A stretch of DNA of 64,000 nt, taken from positions 62,001 through 126,000 of the IMG/VR virus record IMGVR_UViG_3300020385_000006. One strand, written 5' to 3'. This document shows positions 1 to 6,930 of the stretch, piece after piece (within the stretch, counting starts at the first letter, position 1; every line of letters begins with the position of its first letter). The notes beneath the pieces are model-generated. The model searched no databases. It was not told the DNA's origin and was given only the letters and a program-made list of their open reading frames with translations. The position numbers were made by a program, and so were the translations under genes. The DNA is from a virus.

Positions 1-785
1 GCCTGATCGACTCCATCTTTCTTAACTTTGATTTGACCAACTGATTTTAATCGTAACCGTACCGAGGCATGGAATGGAATAGCTTTACCACCAGAGGTAG
101 TATAAGGATCACCAAATGCTACTCCTAATCTAGTCCTTAATTGATTTGTAAATATTAAACAAATCTTTTCACGGCCTATCATATTAGTAAGCTTTCGCAT
201 ACCTTTTGATAAAATGATAGCTTTACTAGTTGCATAACCATCTTTATCAAATTCCTTTGCCATTTCAATTTTCGTAGAAGCACCCATTACAGAATCCACT
301 ACAATTGTAACTAAACGATCTTTATTTGATTCACGTATTTTTACAACTATACTTTCAATTGCTTCAAATATATCTTCAATAGTTTCTAATGGAACATATA
401 ACATCTTTTCAAGATCAAGTCCAATTGCTTCTAAAAACTCTCGAGAGATTGCATTTTCAGTATCAATATAAACGGCTAGGCCGCCTTCTTTTTGACAATT
501 TGCCAATGCATGGGCTGCTAGTAACGATTTACCAGATGCTTCTAAACCTGTAATTTCAGATATTCTTCCGACTGGAAAGCCACCTTCTTTACGATTTGAA
601 ATTGCAAGATCGAGCATTGATGATCCACTACCTACCCAGCCACGTACTTCGCTAGGAGCTTTTGTATCACCGTCTAAGAAAAATGCAGTTTGATATCCTG
701 TATTCTTAAACTTTTTATTAAGACTATCGGCTAATTCTACAGCCAAAGAGTCTGCTAACTCGCTTTTCGTTTTTGATTTTGCCAT
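1..785 (-). CDS. recA: RecA-type recombinase, N-terminal part (C-terminus beyond window edge)
   Basis: ATP-dependent strand-exchange recombinase acting on ssDNA during phage replication and repair. The 261 visible residues contain the whole core signature: Walker A GLEASGKS (about residues 80-87), the YIDTENAIS segment (about 107-115) that corresponds to bacterial YIDAEHALD with the catalytic Glu, Walker B IVVDSVMGAS (about 161-170), and the loop 2 region TNQLRTRLGVAFG followed by TTSGGKAIPFHASVRLRL (about 213-246). This last block matches cellular RecA (NQIR, TTGGNALKFYASVRL), so the protein resembles bacterial RecA more than T4 UvsX. The start is the ATG at 785, only 10 bases after the gp32 stop, so the two are probably co-transcribed. 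The reading frame is open to the window edge. Identification is firm; whether it is functionally UvsX-like is inference. Confidence 0.95.
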   Translation of the reverse strand, partial: MAKSKTKSELADSLAVELADSLNKKFKNTGYQTAFFLDGDTKAPSEVRGWVGSGSSMLDLAISNRKEGGFPVGRISEITGLEASGKSLLAAHALANCQKEGGLAVYIDTENAISREFLEAIGLDLEKMLYVPLETIEDIFEAIESIVVKIRESNKDRLVTIVVDSVMGASTKIEMAKEFDKDGYATSKAIILSKGMRKLTNMIGREKICLIFTNQLRTRLGVAFGDPYTTSGGKAIPFHASVRLRLKSVGQIKVKKDGVDQ

Positions 786-795
786 TTATAGCCTT

Positions 796-1569
796 TTAGT
801 CGTTGAATAACTCATCAAATGCAGCAGATACATCATCTACTTTATTGACACCAGCTGGAGCCGGTTCTGGAGCTTTTTGAGTTGTAACTGGTTCTGCTGT
901 AGCCGTTTCTGTTTCTCCTTCAGGATTCAGATACGTTTCTAGAGCAGCTTTAAGATCATCATATGATGGTTCTTTAAAAATTACTGCCAAATCTGGTTGC
1001 TGTTTCGCAACACGTTCTGCAACATTTTTATCTTCTGTCATCATAGTGACATTAGGCTTTACACGAATTGATGTTTTTGGATATTGACCAGGACCATCTG
1101 CTGGAGTAAATTCTACTACAATGTCACGTCCGCCACTTGGATCTGTAATATCGCCATAATCAGGATCTGTAATAAATCCTAATAGCTCTTGATAAACAGT
1201 TTTACCAAATCCCCACATCTTAACGCCTTCAGATTCTTTACCTCTTACAATTACCGGAACATATGTTCTCATCTTAGGTTCCATCTGTTTACCTAGTTTC
1301 CATTCATCTGAATTACCAGATGCTTTTAACTTTTCACAGAACTCCACTACTGGATCTGGTTTTCCGTTTGTAACTGGAGATAAGTAATTTTTCTTACCTA
1401 AGTTGTAATGAAAATAAAGTTCTTGGAATGGATTATCTCTATCATGCTGATAAGGTACAATTCTTACTACTTGCTTGCCAGGTTCTGGCTTCCAGAGATT
1501 GTCGCGACGAGCGCCGGTTGTTTGTAATTGATTAAGTTTCGCTTTAATTGCGTCTAAATTAATTGCCAT
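796..1569 (-). CDS. 32: Single-stranded DNA-binding protein, T4 gp32-like
   Basis: Cooperative ssDNA-binding protein for replication and recombination. The 257-aa product has the gp32 layout: a short N-terminal segment, a core beginning with NLWKPEPGKQVVRIVPY (about 24-40), a linker rich in Pro, Glu and Thr (about 217-240), and an acidic C-terminal tail VDDVSAAFDELFND of the kind that recruits partner proteins in T4. T4 gp32 binds zinc through one His and three Cys; here there is a single Cys (C78), so the zinc site appears to be lost. It sits directly upstream of RecA, a natural partner. It has its own promoter at 1610-1641 and an A-rich leader with AAAAAAGG before the ATG, suggesting independent and possibly autogenous control. 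Confidence 0.9.
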   Translation of the reverse strand: MAINLDAIKAKLNQLQTTGARRDNLWKPEPGKQVVRIVPYQHDRDNPFQELYFHYNLGKKNYLSPVTNGKPDPVVEFCEKLKASGNSDEWKLGKQMEPKMRTYVPVIVRGKESEGVKMWGFGKTVYQELLGFITDPDYGDITDPSGGRDIVVEFTPADGPGQYPKTSIRVKPNVTMMTEDKNVAERVAKQQPDLAVIFKEPSYDDLKAALETYLNPEGETETATAEPVTTQKAPEPAPAGVNKVDDVSAAFDELFND

Positions 1570-1605
1570 TTTTTTCCTTTTTTAATTATTAATGGTTATT
1601 TATTA
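1570..1605 (-). promoter_or_regulatory. A-rich, nearly G-free leader of gp32 mRNA (possible autogenous operator)
   Basis: Between the predicted transcription start near 1604 and the gp32 ATG the minus strand is almost only A, T and a few C, with the single AAGG near the start codon. Such an unstructured leader would be a good gp32 binding site. In T4, gp32 represses its own translation by binding an AU-rich leader. Assignment here is inference; no pseudoknot was identified. Confidence 0.35.
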
Positions 1606-1609
1606 TTTG

Positions 1610-1641
1610 TTAATATAAGAAACTTATTTCACTCTACCAAA
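1610..1641 (-). promoter_or_regulatory. Bacteroidota-type promoter for gp32-recA
   Basis: On the minus strand TTTG (1641-1638) is followed after 20 bases by TATATTAA (1617-1610), a 6/8 match to the Bacteroidota -7 box TAnnTTTG. The block TTTGGTAGAGTGAAAT is repeated almost exactly upstream of the AAA+ ATPase gene (56228), at the same distance from that promoter's -7 box. A run AACTTTTTTCAAAAAA lies just upstream in both. The predicted leader is about 35 bases. Confidence 0.7.
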
Positions 1642-1666
1642 GGTTTTTTGAAAAAAGTTTAAATTT

Positions 1667-1687
1667 ATTTGTTATTTGTTATTTGTT
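1667..1687. repeat. Three tandem ATTTGTT heptamers
   Basis: Plus-strand ATTTGTT occurs three times head to tail at 1667, 1674 and 1681, ending inside the stop codon of the small gene at 1686. It lies just upstream of the gp32 promoter. It may be an AT-rich upstream element or simple sequence; no function is shown. Confidence 0.6.
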
Positions 1688-1922
1688 AAGCTATTGTCCA
1701 TTGTCTAACACCAGACACTACATTTACCGCAGTAACGCGCCATGGTATTTTAAATGCTTGTAAAAATTCATTTGTATCTGCGACTGTTGTTTTCATTACA
1801 AATGTTTCTGCTAAACCATATGGATAACCGAACCAAGTATCCCATTTTTCTAATGCTTGAGATTCTGTGATAATATCACCGGGATTAAATGCTTTGAAAT
1901 CTGCTGAATATACATCTGCCAT
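1686..1922 (-). CDS. Small uncharacterised protein (78 aa)
   Basis: I do not recognise this protein. It is 78 residues, soluble, with many aromatic residues (KWDTWFGYPYG near 27-37, IPWRV near 59-63, QWTIA at the C-terminus) and no signal peptide or membrane segment. A TATAAATAT element of the kind seen before many genes here lies at 1942-1950, 20 bases upstream of the ATG. It sits between a candidate capsid-cargo protein and gp32. The compact, beta-prone composition would fit a small virion or DNA-metabolism accessory protein, but nothing decides this. Confidence 0.6.
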   Translation of the reverse strand: MADVYSADFKAFNPGDIITESQALEKWDTWFGYPYGLAETFVMKTTVADTNEFLQAFKIPWRVTAVNVVSGVRQWTIA

Positions 1923-1980
1923 AACTTACTCTTTTATTTAATATAAATATAATGAATAGTTTTCAATTATCCTAATTAAT

Positions 1981-2988
1981 CTACTTTGATGTTTCTACGA
2001 ATTCAACATCATCATACTTAACCTCTACACTTTCGCCGTCATCTGTAAGACCAAAAAAGGACTCTGAGTCATTTGGATCAAATCCAGTAAGTTCTAATGA
2101 GACAAAAAATCCACTTTCAACTATTTTTTCTCCTCCAACAAAAGCTAAGGCACTATCATCTTTACGAGCAATGTCTGATAAGGTTTTATAATCGAATGGT
2201 CCATTAACTCGGTCTTCATTGATTAGGCTTGCATCATTAGACATTGGCCGGCCTTTAAAAAGTTTTGCGTACTGTTCTTTTAACATTTTCGGTTTCTTAG
2301 TCGTTCTTTTACTTTCGTTTAAATTTTGTTCGCCCATATAATCATTAATAGCATCTATAATATCTTCATATGCTTCAATACTTTCATCTTCTACATTCCC
2401 CTCGTTTGCATCATAAACAGTGGTAAATATTGCACCATCACCTAAATATTCTTGAGTCGCCGTCCATTTTTCTCCATCCCAAGTACCTTCATATTCAACT
2501 TCTCCTTCATATCCAGAATCATTATCCGAAGGCTCTCTCATATCATCATGATCTTTCACTTCTATTTTACCAGGTCCGGAGCCGTATATCTTTAATGGTC
2601 CTTTGGTACCGGTAGTTATAGATGTTAATCCCGTATATTTATCCATTCCATATACCCGGTTTATCTCATCCTCATTATCCTTCACATACTTTTCAATAGT
2701 CCTAAAAACATCTTTTGGATCGCGAGTTATCTGAGATGGTGAAATACTTTGATTTTGATCGTCCATATAATGCCATTCAGCGTAATCAGTATCGCCTGTT
2801 GCAACCTTGTACGTTTTTCCATTTGCTTCAATGAAGAAAATTAGCTTCTTGTAATGATTTTCGCCATGGTCTGTAACTTTAATTGCGGCTTCTGTAATTG
2901 GGGTTTCTGTAATTAGACTTGCATCATTAGACATTGACCGGCCTTTAAATAGTCTTGCATACTGTTCTTTTAACATTTTCTTTTTCAT
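1981..2988 (-). CDS. Candidate capsid-targeted protein with duplicated targeting motif (335 aa)
   Basis: Function unknown. The protein starts MKKKMLKEQYARLFKGRSMS and the same 22-residue block (residues 5-26) recurs at residues 235-256 with 20 of 22 identical. Each copy is basic and amphipathic and contains LKE, which fits the (L/I)xE cleavage rule of T4-type prohead proteases. Each copy is followed by a separate acidic domain: about residues 30-225 (rich in Asp, Glu and Gly) and 257-335. The gene therefore looks like two fused cargo modules. It starts by a TAATG overlap with the preceding gene, whose N-terminus carries a similar LLKE motif. The 70-bp DNA repeat behind the motif is about 91% identical, which points to a recent duplication. 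Prohead targeting is inference by analogy with T4 internal proteins. Confidence 0.7.
   Translation of the reverse strand: MKKKMLKEQYARLFKGRSMSNDASLITETPITEAAIKVTDHGENHYKKLIFFIEANGKTYKVATGDTDYAEWHYMDDQNQSISPSQITRDPKDVFRTIEKYVKDNEDEINRVYGMDKYTGLTSITTGTKGPLKIYGSGPGKIEVKDHDDMREPSDNDSGYEGEVEYEGTWDGEKWTATQEYLGDGAIFTTVYDANEGNVEDESIEAYEDIIDAINDYMGEQNLNESKRTTKKPKMLKEQYAKLFKGRPMSNDASLINEDRVNGPFDYKTLSDIARKDDSALAFVGGEKIVESGFFVSLELTGFDPNDSESFFGLTDDGESVEVKYDDVEFVETSK
2221..2290 (-). repeat. Direct repeat, copy 2 (internal targeting-motif module)
   Basis: This 70-bp stretch matches 2911-2980 with six differences by eye. It encodes the second MLKEQYAKLFKGRPMSNDAS block of the 335-aa protein. Confidence 0.85.
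2911..2980 (-). repeat. Direct repeat, copy 1 (N-terminal targeting-motif module)
   Basis: This 70-bp stretch encodes residues 5-26 of the 335-aa protein and matches 2221-2290, 690 bp away in the same orientation. Confidence 0.85.
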
Positions 2989-3254
2989 TATCTGTATTGT
3001 CCTGTTTTAATTGCCTTTATTTGTTGCATCATAGCAGCTTTATCATCTCCTAAATCGTAAAGAAACTCTTTCACTTCATCGTTATAAGCAGCAAATGGTC
3101 GTTCAGCTTCTGAATCTATGTTCATGCGTATAAAGTTGCCATACTCTTGTTTGTCCATATCCATTACCATGTCTTCTAATTGCACACTCATGGCAAATAA
3201 CGGATCTGCTGAAAGCGGATTATTTTCTTTTAATAGTGATTTTAATCGTATCAT
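2988..3254 (-). CDS. Small protein with LLKE N-terminal motif (88 aa), candidate capsid cargo
   Basis: I do not recognise the body of this protein. The N-terminus MIRLKSLLKENNPLS is short, basic and amphipathic and ends in L-K-E, like the removable targeting peptides of T4 internal head proteins. The remainder is acidic and mostly helical, with a methionine-rich stretch (MSVQLEDMVMDMDK, about 22-35). It overlaps the next gene by TAATG, suggesting translational coupling, and has a TATAAATAT element 17 bases upstream (3271-3279). Packaging in the head is a hypothesis only. Confidence 0.65.
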   Translation of the reverse strand: MIRLKSLLKENNPLSADPLFAMSVQLEDMVMDMDKQEYGNFIRMNIDSEAERPFAAYNDEVKEFLYDLGDDKAAMMQQIKAIKTGQYR

Positions 3255-3282
3255 ATGGTTCCTAATTTAATATAAATATATG

Positions 3283-3669
3283 TTACAAATCAATTCTTTT
3301 GAATAAATTCAAATGAATATGACGCACATCATTTCCGTCATTTAACATCAGCGAATTTTCATATACCGGCCAATTAATAATAAACTTTTTATCTAATACA
3401 CCGTTATTTGTTTTTCTGATAATTGCATTCAATGCATTTACCGTGTATAATGTGTTAGTTTCTTTTTTTCTATGTATCATTATGGTATTTGGTGTTTTAC
3501 CATAATCATCTGGTTCCACGTTATAAGTTACGTATAAGTCTGATCGGTTATCCGCATCCTCAAACACAAATAATCTCTTTTCTGAAATAATATATGACTT
3601 TGCCACATAATCTGCCACCAACTCCAAATCTCTTTTATGTGCAAAAGTGCATAATAATTGTGTTTTCAA
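3283..3669 (-). CDS. Conserved-looking uncharacterised phage protein (128 aa)
   Basis: The protein begins MKTQLLCTFAHKRDLELVADY and is predicted to be mixed alpha/beta, with strands such as RLFVFE (about 32-37), DLYVTYNV and NTIMIHRKKE, and a C-terminal basic end. The opening sequence looks familiar from environmental T4-like phages, where it has no assigned role, but I cannot test this here. No catalytic motif, signal peptide or membrane helix is visible. It lies 4 bases downstream of the stop-to-start junction with the 429-aa protein and is probably co-transcribed with it. Confidence 0.65.
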   Translation of the reverse strand: MKTQLLCTFAHKRDLELVADYVAKSYIISEKRLFVFEDADNRSDLYVTYNVEPDDYGKTPNTIMIHRKKETNTLYTVNALNAIIRKTNNGVLDKKFIINWPVYENSLMLNDGNDVRHIHLNLFKRIDL

Positions 3670-3672
3670 ATT

Positions 3673-4959
3673 TTATCCTTGTACTGCTAAATATTTGTAT
3701 TTAGACATATTCATTTTTTCTTTCAAAGCAAATCTATAATTACCTCTAGTAACATGTGTTATAACCCACTTTGACCAATCACCTTTATCTGTAAAATTAG
3801 GTTTTGGATTGCCCATAGAATACCATATCAATCCTTTTACATTATCAAAAAAGTCTTTTGTAATAGTATTAAGTTCTTGTACCATTTGATTAGGATCTTT
3901 GACAAATGGATGTCTTTCTAATCTTTTAAACCAAATCATAGCATTTTGACTTTCATTATCAATCACATCACCAACATTTATAGAAATTGCCTTGTCAGCA
4001 CCAGATGATTTTGTAATTTTTTCGGCATCATCTGGTGATATAAAAAAGCTAGTTTTTTCTCCGTCTTGATTAACAGTAACACGCGCATCTTGTACATCTG
4101 TGTCTAATTTAGATTTATAAAAGATTTGATTCAATAAAACAAAACCTTGATACATATTTGACATTGGCACATATGATACTTCTCTAAATATTCGTATTTT
4201 CTCATCAGGTATAGGTATAAAATATTCTTGTAATGTATCAACTAATTTTTCTAACGAATCCAAAGAACTTTCTTCAACTAACGGTTTTAATGTTTCAAAT
4301 AAATCTGGACCTAATGGATCTGTTCTCATAGGCGAAACTGTGTCTCTGAAAAAATCTTGTAATGTATATGTTAAATCAAATTTTGTTGCCATACCATCTT
4401 TCGCAGGATCAAAATTAAAGTTTTTGGTTAATTCTTTAACTTCATAATCTCCATCTGCCATTACAATATCTTTTTTACCAGTACCTCCTGTTTTAGTTTT
4501 ATCAATCGCTAATAGGATCTGCATTTCTCCTCTACCTAATCCTTTAGTTTCGCCAATTGGTGCAAAAAACTTTTCATAAACTTTCCATCCATTACTTAAA
4601 AATTTAGATAAATTTTGTTTACGTAAATTATCTTGGAAATCTTGTTTTTCTTTTTCATTTAATTTTTCATAGGTAGCTAAAATTGTATTTACTTGAGCTT
4701 GTGCTAGACCCGCTTCTTTAGACATAACATCGGATAAATACGGAACAAATTCTTCATCAGCAGTTGCCTCTTTAACTGGCTTTGCATCATGAAATGCTTG
4801 ATCTAACTGATCTACTTCTTTTGCAAATATAGAACCATTCACATCATTCTCTGTGAGAACTTTATGTAATACGTCCATTTCTTTTTTTGAATAAGGGGCT
4901 GTTGCATATCCATTAGGAAGTCGGTAAAACCATTCGCGTATAATGCTTTCTTTATTCAT
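3673..4959 (-). CDS. Putative virion-associated protein with PD-(D/E)XK-like motif (428 aa)
   Basis: The opening MNKESIIREWFYRLPNGYA is basic and contains I-R-E, another possible prohead cleavage signal. The middle carries GRGEMQILLAID (about residues 144-155), then KKDIVMADGDYEVKEL (about 164-179). The spacing GE ... D ... E-x-K is the pattern of PD-(D/E)XK nucleases, with E, D and ExK as possible metal ligands. The rest is helical and charged with no membrane segment. The frame also allows a GTG two codons earlier (4965), but the ATG at 4959 is preferred. A packaged or tail-associated nuclease is one reading; a structural protein with a degenerate nuclease fold is another. Confidence in the motif is low to moderate. 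Confidence 0.6.
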   Translation of the reverse strand: MNKESIIREWFYRLPNGYATAPYSKKEMDVLHKVLTENDVNGSIFAKEVDQLDQAFHDAKPVKEATADEEFVPYLSDVMSKEAGLAQAQVNTILATYEKLNEKEKQDFQDNLRKQNLSKFLSNGWKVYEKFFAPIGETKGLGRGEMQILLAIDKTKTGGTGKKDIVMADGDYEVKELTKNFNFDPAKDGMATKFDLTYTLQDFFRDTVSPMRTDPLGPDLFETLKPLVEESSLDSLEKLVDTLQEYFIPIPDEKIRIFREVSYVPMSNMYQGFVLLNQIFYKSKLDTDVQDARVTVNQDGEKTSFFISPDDAEKITKSSGADKAISINVGDVIDNESQNAMIWFKRLERHPFVKDPNQMVQELNTITKDFFDNVKGLIWYSMGNPKPNFTDKGDWSKWVITHVTRGNYRFALKEKMNMSKYKYLAVQG

Positions 4960-4982
4960 AAACACTTTCTTTTAAATAAATA

Positions 4983-6332
4983 TTAAACAATTTTAGAAGT
5001 CATGTCTGTCATGGCATGGTAATTTACCCCAGCTTTAATTTTAACCGGGAATTTACCAGCTTTACTCATTACTGTACGTAACTTTATTAACAAATCTTTA
5101 CCATCTGATACGTCGTAGTCAAATAATAACGAATCATAGGTATATAAAATTAATTTTGTGTTATATTCTGATAACAATTCATTTACTTCATTAATCACTG
5201 ATAAATTATATTCTGTTTCAGATGCTTGAAGCATATAATTAAACAATTTATTAGGATTCATTTCATGCAAATGTTTTTTATATAAAGGCCGTTTCATTAA
5301 CGGAGTTTTAATATAACCTTTTGCTTTAAATATCTTCCATAAGAACTCTATAAACTGCTTTGTTTTTCCAAAAAACGGTACTTTTGCAAAGTCTTTGTCA
5401 ATACCTCCATATAATAATCGGAATGTAATTTTTTTGGAGTCTTCATATTCTTGTTCTGATATATCTTCTTTACCAAAATATTGTCGTGCAAAATATTCAT
5501 GTATAGACCCTGCAGGTAAATCATATCCTATGATATCAGCAATAAGTCTAGGGTGATATGCATCAAAGTCCATTTCAATCAACATACCACGTTCCCATCG
5601 ACTTACAAATGATTCACGGCATCCATCATCTTTATTCAATGCAGCATAATTTACTCCACCAAATTTATTGGATGGTCTACCAGTAGTAGTCCATATATTA
5701 TATTCTGTCTGTGCTTTATTATATTTTATACCATTTGCTTTGAAATGTGATACAAATTTTCCATAATCTACTTGCAATCCAGATCTTTCAATTGATGCAA
5801 AATTATCCGTTACTACCTGTTCATATTCTTCAAAATCTTTTGTCTTTTCAAATGTATTATATGACTTCATAAACTCTTCACGCATTGCAATACACCGTTC
5901 TATATGGCATGTCATTGGCAACCAATCATATGTATTAGTTTCATTATGCCACCACCGGTTCCAAACATCATGAGCAACTGTATTTGTTTCGTTTAGCGGT
6001 AACATTCGATGAGATTGCCACCATTCTACCATATCCGCATCATAACACTTTATACCGGTAAAATTAACGAATCGCTTTTTGGCTAAAACATAGATATCAT
6101 GAAGACTAGTAAGGTCTTGTAGACGTTCGATATTGAGGTTTAAACAATCCATATGATGGAATGGAACAATATAATCAACGTCATTTACAATTGAATAAAT
6201 GTATATAAAACATATGCGAGTATTTGTATAATGCTGAAAAGGATCTGAATATATTGGTATCCAGAATGATGCTCCGGCTTCAAGTGATATTAATACTTGT
6301 TGTAACTCTATTTCATCTTCGATTATCTGCAT
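4983..6332 (-). CDS. polA-like: Family A DNA polymerase, short and atypical (449 aa)
   Basis: Template-directed DNA polymerase of the Pol I family. The C-terminal half shows the palm and fingers motifs in order: WTTTGRPSNKFGGVNYAAL (about 214-232, equivalent to TGRLSSxxPNLQN), motif A EMDFDAYHPRLIA (about 253-265, first catalytic Asp), motif B KKITFRLLYGGI (about 300-311, Lys and Tyr kept) and motif C LYTYDSLLFDYD (about 396-407). In motif C the usual HDE is YDS, so the Asp is kept but the flanking His and Glu are not. The N-terminal 130 residues could be a degenerate 3'-5' exonuclease domain; its acidic residues are not clear. T4-like phages normally use a family B polymerase. An in-frame TTG three codons upstream is possible, but ATG at 6332 is chosen. 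The position in the tail module is unusual. Confidence 0.85.
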   Translation of the reverse strand: MQIIEDEIELQQVLISLEAGASFWIPIYSDPFQHYTNTRICFIYIYSIVNDVDYIVPFHHMDCLNLNIERLQDLTSLHDIYVLAKKRFVNFTGIKCYDADMVEWWQSHRMLPLNETNTVAHDVWNRWWHNETNTYDWLPMTCHIERCIAMREEFMKSYNTFEKTKDFEEYEQVVTDNFASIERSGLQVDYGKFVSHFKANGIKYNKAQTEYNIWTTTGRPSNKFGGVNYAALNKDDGCRESFVSRWERGMLIEMDFDAYHPRLIADIIGYDLPAGSIHEYFARQYFGKEDISEQEYEDSKKITFRLLYGGIDKDFAKVPFFGKTKQFIEFLWKIFKAKGYIKTPLMKRPLYKKHLHEMNPNKLFNYMLQASETEYNLSVINEVNELLSEYNTKLILYTYDSLLFDYDVSDGKDLLIKLRTVMSKAGKFPVKIKAGVNYHAMTDMTSKIV

Positions 6333-6374
6333 GTATAGCAATATAAGAAAAATATTTCATATAACCAAATGTAA

Positions 6375-6929
6375 TTACTTATAAAATTCTATTAAATCTG
6401 TTAAATAAAAACTTAATTCTGGAATATTTGAATTAAATATAACTCTTTCATTAGCTGCGCGTACTGAATCTATAGGTCCGGATATTGACCATATAATTAA
6501 CGCTTTATTATATAATCCAGCATCAATGCCAATTTTATTTCCAGCATTTATTGATTTATACGAATCTTTATTAATTTCTATAATTTCAGATAAATCATTT
6601 TTTTGTTGTACAAAATACCTAGTAAAATTAGCTAATTCATAATCAGCATTTGTCAATTCCGGATAATGATATTTTGGAGCTTGATAATTATTAAATCGTG
6701 CACCAGTTAGTTCAAAATATATACCAGTTTTTTCTGATTCTGTTGCCTGAGAATATTCTAAAAGTTCAACACTATAATCATTAAATGTTGCTTCTGAATA
6801 TACTGCACCATTAGGATATCGATGATATACACCTATATATTCCTCATTATCTAAAGTCATATATTCTTTGCCTTTAGTATAAAATCCGGTTTCTATTTTA
6901 AATTTAGGTGTATATACAGGTCGTTTCAT
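6375..6929 (-). CDS. Putative baseplate or tail-associated protein (184 aa)
   Basis: I do not recognise a family with certainty. The N-terminal half has a repeat-like aromatic pattern, with FYTKGKEYMTLDNEEYIG (about 17-34) and YHRYPNGAVYSEATF (about 35-49), which resembles short beta-hairpin tail proteins. The C-terminal half is helical. Its stop is one base from the start of the next gene upstream, the hub-like 627-aa protein, and the GGAG-containing junction suggests coupled expression. By position it probably belongs to the baseplate. It could be a chaperone instead of a structural part. Confidence 0.6.
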   Translation of the reverse strand: MKRPVYTPKFKIETGFYTKGKEYMTLDNEEYIGVYHRYPNGAVYSEATFNDYSVELLEYSQATESEKTGIYFELTGARFNNYQAPKYHYPELTNADYELANFTRYFVQQKNDLSEIIEINKDSYKSINAGNKIGIDAGLYNKALIIWSISGPIDSVRAANERVIFNSNIPELSFYLTDLIEFYK

Positions 6930-6930
6930 A

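Noticed and set aside
1667-1687. ATTTGTT heptamers as replication-origin iterons
   Set aside because: Only three copies, ending in a stop codon, no partner inverted repeats or initiator gene nearby.
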